A DNA stretch of 64,000 nt, taken from positions 15,398,419 to 15,462,418 of the forward strand of contig NC_087076.1 in NCBI RefSeq assembly GCF_026151205.1, read 5' to 3'. The translations under genes were made by a program, and so were the position numbers. Source of the stretch: Bolinopsis microptera. Lineage: Eukaryota > Ctenophora > Tentaculata > Lobata > Bolinopsidae. The notes below the pieces were generated by a model. The model saw only the letters and a program-made list of their open reading frames with translations, was not told the DNA's origin and searched no databases. This document shows, piece after piece, positions 10,201-40,936 of this stretch. Each line of letters begins with the position of its first letter. The first letter of the stretch is position 1.

Positions 10201-13200
10201 TTATTGGCTTTACTATATGTATCCATTCTCATACGCTCTATTGAAATGCAACGTAATAGTCATCTTCTTATCTAAAGTAGAACACATTCAGAACGCATTG
10301 CCCACGTGGCACCGGCTGACTCAATAAATCCCTTTCTCACTCCTAACAGTAACGTGACTTTATCCAAGAATCGACATGACTACCTAACAACTACAGATTC
10401 AATCTCAGATACGTAGCGTTGAACACTCTGCTGAGAACGGTTCACATCGACAAGGCCGCAGTACAGCGACACCGAAACACAATTATAGAATGTCTGGCAG
10501 ACGTTGATATCTCGATCAAGAAGAGAGCAATGGAGCTCCTCTTCGCCCTAGTTAACGAAACCAACGTCAGATCCGTGATAGGAGAGTTGGTTAGCTTCCT
10601 GAGCACTTCAGCACCAGCCGAGCTGAAAGCGCAGCTTACCTCTACTATTATCCTTCTGTCTGATAAATTCGCTCCAACTAAACGGTGGTAAGTTGAGCGA
10701 ACTAGTCGTGTTATTATCATTGGTAGTTAATTTATATCAATGAGAAAGAGGGTGAATCTATCGGTTATGATGGCTCTCATCCAGCTAGTACAGTAAATGA
10801 ATATTCGTGAAACAGAAGGTGATATATCCTGAAGTTTAACGGTTTATGCCTAAATCATTACTTGTGCTACAAACTGTGGTGACAGATTGTAGCACAAGTA
10901 ATGCTTTTATGAACCTTAAAAAGTTGAAACTCATGATAATTCACACAGGTACATGGACACAGTGCTGAAAGTTCTGATATACGGTGGACACTACGTGAGG
11001 GACGATGTTGTCAACAGTGTTACTCAATCTATCTCTGAATCCCCTGAGATGTATGCTTTTATAGGTAAGAATAAACTCTTACTGGTTACAAGCGAGTCGA
11101 CCCACTTAATTTGATTTAAGAAACATTCACTGCTCATTAAGTGCCCACATAGGCGTGACCTATTGTAACGGGATTGTAACTATACCTCGATATTTTCATA
11201 CACTGAGACCGTCATTTTCTTTCAAAACCATTCCAGTCCTGTAAATGAACTATGTGGTCAGGCTATGACGTGAGATGGTGTTATAATTACTTCCAGAATG
11301 AAGAAATTCTGCTGTAACATGATCCTTTTAATACCAACATCATTTAAACTGTGGACCATAAAACTGCGTGAAGTTTAATTTATTTCCTGCACAGTTCAGA
11401 AGCTGTTCCTGGCCCTCCGGGAGGACATTTCTCAACAACCTCTGGTACAAGTGGCAACCTGGGCGATAGGGGAATACGGCGAGCTTTTGGTGGCCGGTAA
11501 GTGACCTTTGAAGAACTGGATATTAAAATAAATGGCATATTAAGCAATTTGTAACTTAATAATGTCAATCAATTGACTTGCTTCTCGGGTAAGGGCTACA
11601 TTGACATGTTGACATGCTGAGACTCATCCACATAGTGGGTCTGTCAGCCACAGTATATTTGTGGCAGACCAGTTATAACATAACATGTACTTAGCGGTTA
11701 AACTGATTTCAAGATTTTTCGTAATGTTTGTTTAAAACATGGGTTTTGGATACTTTTTCAATATAATGAAGAAATTTAAACAAAATTTTGATTCGCTTCA
11801 TCTGACTATACTCAAACACAACGATTTATTTTCTACAGAATATATGGTCCCAGTCTTCGCACTTACAAGCATACTTACCTGATGTCGAGGTTAAAACCGA
11901 TCTTCAAGGGTTTTCCTCCGGGCGGAGTCTTTCCATTGCACAACGGTTAGATGAAATCTGCAGTTAGGACAAATCGTCCTACTCTGGGCATATAATTTGT
12001 GGTAGCGGGTGCTGCGGAAACGCGCACCCTTCTAACTGAACAATACCAAAAGATAGGAGGAGCAATACTCTGGGACCTGTAATGGAGAAGATGCGACATA
12101 ATATGGCTGAGCTCTTGATCATTTATCGGAAGATTATTGCGGTTATTTGGGGTTTTACTGTACACAGTGTTAGGCTACAGCTCGAATCGAGTATATTGGA
12201 AACCTGAGCCTAGTCATTAAACGAATTTTATAATGAGTCTATACATCAGTTGGATATACATTATACATCATTTCGGTGTGTACACACTAGTAACTAATCT
12301 ATAAATGATGTTGGATAATATTTAGGTTGTTTTTATGACGTACTCAGAACGTGCAGTCTCAGAAAGGCTCCGTCTCGTTAAAAAGATTACGTGCCGTCTA
12401 GTTGGGCTCTTTAGTATGGGGAAGCAAAGTTTTGTAACCAGACAAAATTGCTAAACGTCTTACAAAAGCATTAAACAAGCTAACAACTTGCGTAAAATCA
12501 TAAAAGACAAGCTCAGCCTTATCATAGCTTCTCCAATCTCCATTGTAGATCCATTGTTCCTACTGTCTTCCAATTTTGTTTAGTTAGAAGGGTGCCGCGT
12601 TTCCGCAGCACCCGCTACCACAAATTATATGCCCAGAGTAGGACGATTTGTCCTAACTGCAGATTTCATCTAACCGTTGTGCAATGGAAAGACTCCGCCC
12701 GGAGGAAAACCCTTGAAGATCGGTTTTAACCTCGACATCAGGTAAGTATGCTTGTAAAAGCGAAGACTGGGACCATATATTCTGTAGAAAATAAATCGTT
12801 GTGTTTGAGTATAGTCAGATGAAGCGAATCAAAATTTTGTTTTAAGTTCTTCATTATATTGAAAAAGTATCCAAAACCCATGTTTTAAACACTTATTACG
12901 AAAAATCTTGAAATCAGTTTAACCGCTAAGTACATCCAAAGATTGATTATACTTATTATCCTCATTGATCACATTAATTCAGTTACTTATTACCGCAACG
13001 TCCAAATATTTTATAACTTGTCTGCCACAAATATATTGTGGCTGACAGACCCACTAAGTTGATGAGTCATAGCACGTCAACATGTCAATGTAGCCCTTAC
13101 CTGGGAAATCATCCAGAACATGTAAACATAGTTTGTGACATGGTCTGACACCCTAACAATGACGTACTACTACAGGACCATGCGATATTGGAGAGCCGGT

Positions 13201-15219
13201 GGAGGTGTCCGAGTTGGAAGTTGTGGACACTTTAGAGCACATAGTTACTGGATCAGTGTGCTCTAAGGTTTCTAAATACTACACTCTAAATGCTCTGATG
13301 AAGCTTAGCACGCGGTTCAAGACAGAAGCGGATCGTATTCAGAAGGTGAGGCACTTCATAATCACTATTAGTACCTGATCTACATAATCACTAAAGTTAC
13401 TGTTTTTATCGTTAAATATAAATTTCTATTGATTTCTCTTGTAGCCAATTTAATCTAGTTGTATCGCTGGAATCTGTTCTACATACCATACTTTTTTGTA
13501 TCTCTATTTCTGCCTGCTTCTTACTCGCATCAAATCTCAACTACCGGAAATCAGACTATTAATGAGATCGGATTAAAATCATTGGTTTAATCCCCGATTA
13601 GTCGTCCGGAAATCAATTTTGAGTTAATTGGTTCGTTCCGCTTAGATTTCTATCAAAATCGTTTATAAGATTGGCCAAATTTCTCCTTCGCATTAGAACG
13701 ACCGTCTTTTTATCTTCGCAATTAATTGACGATGATCAGTCATCACATACAATAAACAAGATTTATTTACATAACAAAATAAATATGTTGATTGTTTGCT
13801 CTCGCCGTTCTATTAAATTTACTTATAAAATTGCGGAAAATTACAAGTAATTTACCGTCATTTCGAAAATTTCTCATCGACATACATTTTTATGAATTCG
13901 TAGAAGTTCGTAAAATACATATGTTACACCAAGGTCGTTAAAATCTTAAACAATATTTTTGCATACTGGAGAACTGTGGAGAACATTCGGCGGTCTACTT
14001 CAAATAAAAAACTCTCAGCTCAACTGGTTGCAATTTCAGATAATCGGTTACTTTACGATAAGTACAAATGTGGAACTGCAGCAGAGGAGCGTGGAGTACC
14101 GTACCATATTCAAGCAGTATGATGGTATGAGAACGGCCTTGTTGGAGAGGATGCCCGTCACAGTTGCTGCGGATAAACAACAACCCGAGAAAACTGAAGC
14201 TCTCCTTGATGTTAGTCTACTAATACAAATAAAATATACCTAAGGGGTCGTTCACATATTACGTAATCACTTTTTAGACAATTTTTCCAAAAACATAGCT
14301 ATTGTGTCAAATTACACTAGCGTAATCATTTGGAAACCCCCCTCCCCCTCGGCTGATTACGACTACGTAATAATCAGCCTTTTCGTAACTATATTTATTC
14401 AGGACGTTACAGAAGGAATTAATTTAATGTAGTTTGAGGAGTCCTCACTCTCCTCACGTCCATAAAAATGGCGTTTCTCTTTTCGCTAATAGTAATATAA
14501 ACGACCCCTAATGGCAAATATTTTACCAGTCCTTTGATAGACTTTTTACTTACTTTCAGTCACTCAAATAAGATTTGCAGCTTCGCAGAAAATCTTGCAC
14601 AAATTTTGCGACGTAAATTGAATTTGCGTTACAAAGTTTGTGCAAGATTTTCTACAATAACTGTAAGTGACATGATTCCCCTCAGAGTGCTCCAGCAGCA
14701 GAACCAATAGTACAAGAGAAGCAGGAAACCGAGCAAGACTCCTTACTGAACCTGATAGGAGGTCTGGTTGGAGACGCTCCGGCGCCTCAACCACCCGCCC
14801 CCTCCTCCACCGCTGCCAACAACGACCTCCTCATGGATCTGCTCGGTCTGGACTCAGGACCCGAACCAACCCCGACCATCCCTCCCCTCACTGCTGTGAA
14901 CAAACAGGGTCTCCTGGTAACCTTTAACTTCTCGCGTGACGGGGACAAGTTGAAGATAGTGGCGGAGAGCAGGAACAACACAACCACGCCAATCTCCAAC
15001 TACGTGTTCCAGGCAGCAGTTCCGCGGAGTATCCAGATCGCTCTGAGTGCTGCCAGCTCCTCAACCATCTCTCCAAACGGTACCGTTCACCAGGAGATGC
15101 TGATCAATAACCCCACTCAAGCTACCCTGAAAATGAGAGTTAAGATCGCGTACAGCTCGGGAGGAGCTCCTGCTCCTGAGATTCAGGAGACAGTGGGTTC
15201 TTTTCCGGTATCTTTCTGA
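7242..15219 (+). CDS. AP1G1: AP-1 complex subunit gamma (gamma-adaptin), 12 coding exons
   Basis: Large subunit of the AP-1 clathrin adaptor, which sorts cargo between the trans-Golgi network and endosomes. Exons: 7242-7344, 7579-7742, 8099-8269, 8412-8507, 8953-9171, 9611-9846, 10409-10687, 10949-11064, 11395-11496, 13176-13345, 14040-14210, 14686-15219. All junctions are GT/AG and the sum (2361 nt) is in frame, giving 786 residues against about 820 in vertebrates. Conserved blocks include [85 protein letters not shown] and [14 protein letters not shown]. The adaptin trunk covers about residues 1-600. The hinge has clathrin-box-like LLNLI (629-633) and LLMDLLGLD (657-665). The ear domain runs from about 678 to the end. 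The start ATG follows an AG dinucleotide, so an upstream 5' UTR exon or trans-spliced leader is possible. Confidence 0.96.
8018..8080 (+). repeat. 21-bp tandem repeat in AP1G1 intron 2
   Basis: Three copies of a unit containing TTAATGAAATGTATTATC, just before the acceptor of exon 3. Simple local duplication. Confidence 0.8.
9161..9400 (+). repeat. 45-bp tandem repeat containing the exon 5 splice junction
   Basis: The end of exon 5 plus its donor (CCTTTCTTACAG then GTT) is repeated. CAG|GT junctions fall at 9171 (the real donor), 9218, 9263, 9308 and 9398, and a variant GAG|GT at 9353. Spacing is 47 and then 45 bp. Each unit reads TATAAGTATTTGTTACTGTG plus the junction motif. Because the motif is a pyrimidine run plus CAG directly followed by GTT, each unit looks like an acceptor and a donor at once. 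Confidence 0.93.
10856..10903 (+). repeat. Perfect 17-bp inverted repeat in AP1G1 intron 7
   Basis: Arms CATTACTTGTGCTACAA (10856-10872) and its exact complement (10887-10903) around a 14-nt loop. RNA from this intron would form a stable stem-loop. It is shorter than a usual pre-miRNA. Confidence 0.85.
11871..12029 (+). ncRNA. U1 spliceosomal snRNA gene, copy 1
   Basis: U1 snRNA pairs with 5' splice sites in pre-mRNA. The 5' end is ATACTTACCTG, identical to the canonical U1 5' end. A stem-loop II core, CTTTCCATTGCAC, keeps the U1A-binding loop. A compact stem-loop III (TAGGAC/GTCCTA) is followed by CATATAATTTGTGGTAG, which holds the Sm site ATAATTTGTGG exactly as in other animals. A terminal GCGGGTGC stem closes the RNA. 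It is 159 nt, the normal size. A 3'-box-like ACCAAAAGATAGG follows at about 20 nt. In copy 1 the terminal stem lacks one G relative to copy 2 (ACGCGCACCC versus ACGCGGCACCC). The loop I core differs from the usual ATCACGAAG. It lies in sense orientation within AP1G1 intron 9. Confidence 0.93.
12590..12749 (-). ncRNA. U1 spliceosomal snRNA gene, copy 2 (antisense to AP1G1)
   Basis: Reverse-strand partner of copy 1, 160 nt, with the 5' end at 12749 and the same ATACTTACCTG start, U1A loop and Sm site. Its terminal stem (GCGGGTGC with GCACCCGC) pairs better than copy 1, so this is the more canonical gene. The 150 bp upstream match copy 1 almost exactly, so both carry the same presumed snRNA promoter. 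The two genes face each other, with about 560 bp between their 3' ends. On the AP1G1 strand its 5' end reads CAGGTAAGTAT, an ideal 5' splice site. Confidence 0.93.
14244..14508. mobile_element. Harbinger-like MITE in AP1G1 intron 11
   Basis: 265 bp bounded by terminal inverted repeats, GGGGTCGTTCACATATTAC at the left and the complement of GGGGTCGTTTATATTAC at the right. It is flanked by TAA on both sides (14241-14243 and 14509-14511). A 3-bp TWA duplication and a G-run terminus fit PIF/Harbinger MITEs. It has no coding capacity. Confidence 0.8.
14587..14653 (+). repeat. Long near-perfect hairpin in AP1G1 intron 11
   Basis: An arm starting AGAAAATCTTGCACAAA at 14587 is followed within a few bases by its complement, ending at 14653. 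Pairing is about 33 bp with a few mismatches and almost no loop. It lies just before the branch-point region of exon 12. It could be a MITE remnant or a small-RNA precursor. Confidence 0.8.
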
Positions 15220-17745
15220 GCTGGCTCCTTCATTTAGTTCCTACAAGCTGGTACTTGCTTAGGATTTACGAACACGTCTCGTAGACTCTTAAAATCATGT
15301 TGTAATTATGCGATATAATACATCACTTTGAGGTTTTACTTTAAAGTTGAAATTAAATTAAACTTTTTGACCGTAAAGTTTTACTTCCGTAATGTTTAGA
15401 GTTGAGTTAAAAGATTAAGGAATGAAAATGCTATGCTAGTATATAAAATTACTTCTCCTTTTTGTGGGTATGTTAGAAATTTGATATTGTTAGTAGAACA
15501 TCACGCGGTGTTCTTATTTCACAACATCCTGATAATTTCATCAGTTTGGACATTTTCAGAAATGCAGAATCGATCACTTCAAAGGCATTTTGCACGTTAA
15601 AACAGTATCCCTGGCATTGAAATATTATAATTTTAACGATAGCTATCACTGCACTATTTCTTCTGTAAGAGTATCCAGTATATTTTCCTGCTAATTTTTA
15701 TTCTCTTGTTAATATGAATATATTATAGAATGTCAAAGTAGAGTGTTTGGGCCAGTGTGTCTGTATGGTGGGTTTTTAGTAGTGTGCGCCCCCTGAATTA
15801 GAATATGGATATGATTTAATTTTGTAAAGTTTTTAGATAGCGCCATTAATCTAGTAAATGTTAAATTTTGAAATTAGAATACTGTCGGCCGATTAAATTA
15901 AAGTGGCCGTTGACTTGAAAAGTGTTAATTTAATTCGGGCATCTGTTTTTCTCTACTGTTGAATCGTCCGTCTCTCTTACCACTGGAATGTGAAAACTGT
16001 GATATCTTTCCTTTATCTTCCTAATAGTAATATAATTAAATATAATGTGCCAGGTTAACCCGTGTAATTGTGCGATACGTGCTAATGTGAATATTATGAT
16101 TATATTAAATGAATGTTTTGTGATTTCACGGAAATAAACTTGTCGTTATTACTTAGAATTCGTCTTCCCGAATTCACCTAAAGAAGAATTACAATAAATT
16201 TCACATACGAAGTACGCGGTTAGGTTTCAATGGATCGGGGGCTGTTGCATGTTTTAACTGTCCAAGCCGAAGTAAGCATGGAGGCAGTCGCATGTTTTAA
16301 GTCAAGGAGTCTAGTAGTTTCCTCGCGGTCAGGTGGGAGGGAGAGGAGAACGCCGCACCAGAGTAGATGAAGGAAAAGACAAAGTTTTACAAAATGTTAA
16401 AAATAATTTCTTTAACACAAGGTATAATTATGTCAAGATCTTTCTTCTCTCTCTCACGGCCAGCATCATATGTAGTTCGCATCTTGTACACATAACACGG
16501 ACATAAAGACGGATCAGCCAGGGCTTTACATCCGGAAAATATTCCAGATTACACACCCGAAAAGAGATAGTTTACATACATGGCAAAACTCATTGTGACA
16601 GAAAATACAATATAACCCAATAATATAACTCTGTGCGATTAAACCGGCCGACTTAACGCCTAGACAGACTTAACAGTCGTGGTCAATCTACGATTGGCGG
16701 AATTGAAATTGATCACTATGATACGATCTGCTTCGCCATTACACCACGGAAATCGAGGTGAGCCTGTCTAGGCGCTAAGTTTCTAACTTGGATCAGCGCA
16801 GGGAGCCATTCATAATCACTCAAATCACATGCCGTATATTTCTTGTCGGTGTGATAATAAACCGAAATCTCGATGTTTAAGTATCGAAATTTACTTGTCC
16901 TAGCTTTTGCTTAAGGGTTTCTTATAATATATAATCACAATCGAATCGGTTTGGGAATCTTGATCATGTACTCGAAGCTCCAGCATGCTAGTTCAATTTG
17001 GTTTCCATTTGATTTAAACCCCGACGCAAAATTGCGGTATCCATTGCTGTGAACTTTCTACAAATCAAGATTTCCAATCTTTTCAAATCCAGCATCAAAA
17101 TCAGTCTTAAATATTATGTAAGTTATTTTTCTTCATAAAAAACAGTTAATAAATCATTCCATTAAACTATATGCATAGATCTGCACATATTCTGTAAATT
17201 ATATTTTGAAACCTAACGATCAATCAATCGTATCATAGCTCTCAAGTATCATCATGCTAAGAATAGCAGTTTAACAATAGAATGAATTAATCTATATAAA
17301 CACATTTAAACGAGACATCAAGAATTGAAGAGGGCCTTGCCCCGATAAATTTGCACATCACTGTACACCCAAATTATATTCTAGTACCATACAGTTTACC
17401 AAACGTTTCGGGGCAAATAATTTAATCCTTCACCAGCATCTGTATAATCAATAAAAACATTAAAGTTTTGTAAACGTTTATCAGGGAGGATGTTTTAAAA
17501 ATTCGAACATTTGTTGATCACCTTCGCTCATCAAGAGTGTGCTTGTTGTCTTGCAACGAGTACAATCATGTGTAAGTGTGAATATCACGGGGACAATATG
17601 TAATGTGTGATGAATGATAATTCTTTTCTTTCTCTCTTTCTCCCGACTCCAAAAAATAAAGCCTGCTTCTTCACATTATCATTCTGCATCGCGGAACGAG
17701 CACGTATTCTATAGCCTGTCCCTGTCCAGGCTTACTGCGACGCCG
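15220..17745. other. 3' UTRs between convergent AP1G1 and MEF2; no other gene seen
   Basis: AP1G1 3' UTR sequence begins at 15220. An AATAAA at 16133-16138 is a plausible polyadenylation signal, about 915 nt after the stop. The rest, toward the MEF2 stop at 17746, must hold the MEF2 3' UTR on the other strand. No ORF with family features was seen, and the MEF2 polyadenylation site could not be fixed. Confidence 0.55.
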
Positions 17746-37506
<19,761 letters not shown>

Positions 37507-39340
37507 GACTGAAGACTTAACTATCACTAAGAAATTCAGAGTAAAGAAAGATAATAATAATTCCATAAATAGTAAGATGCAGGGATTGCAAAGCAAATTA
37601 TATTAGCTGCGGCTTGAACAGTGAGTCACACGATGCAATTTTTGTTCAAAATTTAGGCAAAAGACAATTTTTACATATAGAGCTTACTTAAACTTAGATT
37701 GTCTAAATATGAATTCTGGAAATTGAGTCGACTCTTGGAGTAAAACATAGTACTGGTGTCAACTGATCAAATTCAGTGTTTTCAGTTTTGACATATATTT
37801 TGTGCTGAACCAACAGTGTATTCATCCAATATCAACCCAAAATGAATCCTATAGAAATTATTCAGTTCAGATTAAGTACCATAAAGTGACAATATAAAAA
37901 CAACAGAGGGAAAGGGGCGATTACCAGGTTTTTACTAACATTCTACATGTAACATACATCCAAAGCTAAAGGAACAATCTTGTGTAATCACAACTACAAG
38001 AGACAGCTTTGATTGAAAATCTTTTAACAAGCAAGATTATACCAAAAAATATTATACAAAATATATTGATGTTTAAAATCCTCAGAAAGGAGTATTAATC
38101 TTTTAATAAAAGAAAATTTATATAAAAGAAAATTGTTTTATGTAATTACCATTTTCAGCTTGAACTATTTGAATAAATCCATAAATAAATTGTCTAAGAA
38201 TCTCTTTTACATGAATATGATATGCTTGGAGTTTTGTGACACTTCTAATGAATTTTCCTAAGGTATATCTTAAGGTATGTTCTCTAAGGTATGTCCCAGG
38301 CAGCAAGTAAAACAAAGATTTTTAAAAGTAAAAAGCAAACTTTCATCACACAAGCCCTGTGACCTTTCCTTTGTGGCATAAAAATACTTACTTTTTGGGC
38401 TTCTCTTAGGCAATATTGTAAAAGTGAATGTTTTGTGCACCTTAAAAGTTACCAAGAGCATCCTTATTGCAATGTGTTGTTGGTTTGTCGTGTAACATGA
38501 AATAATTGCCTGTAAATTATGAAAAAAGTATCTAGTGCTCAGGTATATGGGCACTATCTAAAACTTGTCTTGAACATAGGTACTAAGTGTATTTAACGCC
38601 AAAAGACCAGCAAATGTCTCATTTTAGGACTCATTAAGCTGCACTTCCATTTCTCACTTACAATTTGACATTATTTGTTGAGGGTAAATGGAAACCAAAT
38701 TAGTTCAAAAATATGTCCAAGTGACTGTGCATGATTTTTTTTGGTACCTTGGCCTTTAGGGAATTTAGGCATTTTCCAGGATGGCACTGTAAGTGTTATT
38801 CCTGTAAATTTGTTTTGGGAGATAGAGCTTAAAATTCAAAACAAAACCAGTCTCTTAATTACACCACTGAATGTAAGACCAAAATAGACCTCAAAAGACA
38901 ATTAAAAGAATCAAATAAACGGACATGAATTGTATTAGACAAGGAAAAGGCAACCTTCACCCCGGCTGTATTTCTCACATTTGGAGGTATGTCGAAACAG
39001 TGTAAGCAATTTGTCAACAGATTAGCAGATTAAGTAAAATACAATTTTAAGTAAAATACAATTTTTATTTTCCACAGAAGAATCAATACATATTGAATTA
39101 TAAATATCCGATAATTCCATTAATAATCATTAAAAGTTGCTTTGTCATTTGTAAAATCAAAAACGAAAAGCCGTACGCTGAACTGTGAACGCGCGCGGCA
39201 TTTTTTCTGCAGCTGCCTAGCTTCAAGCTTGTAGCCGCTAACATCAAAGCCGCTGCGCGCCCAGTGCTGGGGTGCATTCTCATTAACAATTAAACTTGGT
39301 CAAAGATAGTTATATACAATTCCTAAATTAAATCAATAAT
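37507..39340. other. Upstream of the MEF2 start; no gene recognised
   Basis: An acceptor-like TTAAGTCTTCAG ends 2 nt before the MEF2 ATG on the - strand, so a 5' non-coding exon is likely somewhere upstream, but I could not place it. The remainder is AT-rich, with a GC-rich patch at about 39170-39260. Short open frames at 38118-38554 show no family features. Confidence 0.5.
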
Positions 39341-39361
39341 CATGTTAATATGAGTATTCAA

Positions 39362-39535
39362 CACTACTCGACAACAACTTTTATAGCCAGAAAGAGGAAG
39401 GAGAGGTACTGTGATGTAGTAAGGCATGTAAGAACGAGGATAAGATTTGCTTTGCTAAGAACAACTCTAATCGCTCTTCGTGGTTACTATTCAATTTGTA
39501 GTGATAATTTAAATTATACCCAAACGGCCTAGTTC
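39362..39535 (+). pseudogene. C-terminal fragment of the LINE-like RT family seen at 60293
   Basis: The frame reads RYCDVVRHVRTRIRFALLRT then TLIALRG. It aligns with RYSEVMTFIRKRIRFDLLRT plus TIIALRG at the end of the protein at 60293-61511. Only the last 50 or so residues remain, followed by a stop. A short 3' relic of the same family, diverged from the other copy. Confidence 0.8.
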
Positions 39536-39659
39536 AGGTTAATAAACTTTTTCTTTGCTACATATGGATGAAAACACAGATAATCATTATGTTTACTTTT
39601 ATTCTCCATATAGTTATCTCCTTCAATTCTACTTACCACCTCATCAGACACTTTCCAAT

Positions 39660-40190
39660 GATAATGATCACAATAAATTTCTTTTTTTATACAGTCCTTT
39701 TAAAAATATTCTAGATTTATCTTAAAATTATTTACACTATATAAGAATTCTTAACATCCACTGGTAGGCCATTCCAATTTATGGTATTTATACCTTATTG
39801 GAATGCCCTACCGTACCAGTGGATGTTAAGAACTCTCTCAGATAGAAAAGCTTTACGAAGATTTCTTAATTTAGAGCTTTTGATATTGCACATGTACATT
39901 ATCTTTGAAACAATATTCGTACCTTAATATAATCTATTAATATTGAAAATATCCAAACCATATTCTACTAAACCACTAAACCAGCTGCTGTATGGCAGTG
40001 TGCCATTACCCTCAATTAACCAGGTGAACCGGCGTTGGACAGCTTCCAACTCAAGGATGATTCGCCAACTATCATGAGCAGCAGATGGATTCCACAACTG
40101 TATTCATGACAGTATTCAAGATGTGGTCTTATCAAAGATTTATAATCCTGACTATATAGATATAGATGCTTTTTTCTGCTCATCCCATTT
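39660..40190 (-). pseudogene. Decayed LINE RT C-terminal region
   Basis: Reading the - strand from about 40190 gives LIRPHLEYC, then (after a frameshift) QLWNPSAAHDSWRIILELEA and VQRRFTWLIEGNGTLPYSSW. After more decay, TINWNGLPVDVKNSYIVNNF appears near 39790. These are the usual C-terminal landmarks of CR1/Jockey-type RTs (RPxLEY..xxW, LExVQRRxTxxI, WNxLPxxV). Multiple frameshifts and stops are present. Confidence 0.8.
39748..39832. repeat. Inverted repeat of LINE 3' sequence
   Basis: TTCTTAACATCCACTGG plus 14 more bases (39748-39778) pairs with 39797-39832 across an 18-bp loop, with small mismatches. Both arms encode the same WNxLP-VDVKNS stretch, in opposite directions. Confidence 0.85.
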
Positions 40191-40199
40191 CAATGACTT

Positions 40200-40936
40200 T
40201 ACTTTACTTTACTTTATCAATATGCATTACTTTATGCTTTACATTTAGATGGGTTAAATCTAAGTAACCAAATACTTTCCCAGATTTCTAGTTCATGTTG
40301 TTTGAATGACCTTTCCTATTAGACAATTTTTACGAAGAGTGCCCACAGAAAGTGTACAGGGGACGGGGGATATTGAGTTAAATTATTTGCTATTTAGATT
40401 TAATAATAATAATACAGCAATACATCAACCCAGCATTAAAATTGCAACAGTATTTTGTCCCTCAAAAACGGCTACTCTCATCTATAACAAAAATTACTTA
40501 AAAATTTTGTTTTACTTAACAGACCCTAATTATACCGTCGACAATTCATATATGACAAATTTTACACTGCAATCATAGTTGACGATAACTAAGTATCTTC
40601 TAATTCTTTTAAATCTGAGGCATATGTTGTTGTGAAACCAGTATTTCTGGTACCCATAGGGGATTTGAAATCAACTTATAAATCAAATGTCAGCAAAAAC
40701 ATCATTCCTCAAAGTATCATAATCAAACCCCGGGCGAGTCCAAAATTAGAAACCTGAGTATTGATTCATATGAAATATGAATATCTCTTCAACGATAAAA
40801 TTTCCTGAACCAGATCTGACTCGCTATGTCTGTTCAGACATGTTTGTCTGCCAGATCGTGGTACCTGAGTCCCTTCATTGCCGTGCATTGAAATCACACA
40901 ATAACACACAAAGCTAGAATCACGGCAAATCGACAT
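40200..40936. other. No gene recognised
   Basis: AT-rich. A 90-codon open frame at 40306-40578 (+) has no recognisable motif. If the ORF1 gene at 40937-42124 had an ORF2, its start should lie here on the - strand, but no endonuclease landmark was found. Confidence 0.45.

Larger units (their letters stand above)
11588..13101. repeat. Inverted duplication carrying two U1 snRNA genes
   Basis: The left arm begins at 11588 (GGTAAGGGCTACATTGACATG) and the right arm ends at 13101 with the complement. The arms cover the U1 genes, about 280-350 bp upstream of each and a more diverged 3' flank, about 500 bp per arm. The right arm has about 70 bp extra near 12935-13005. The promoter-proximal 150 bp are nearly identical in the two arms. 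The block lies wholly inside AP1G1 intron 9, and its transcript could fold into a very long duplex. Confidence 0.93.
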
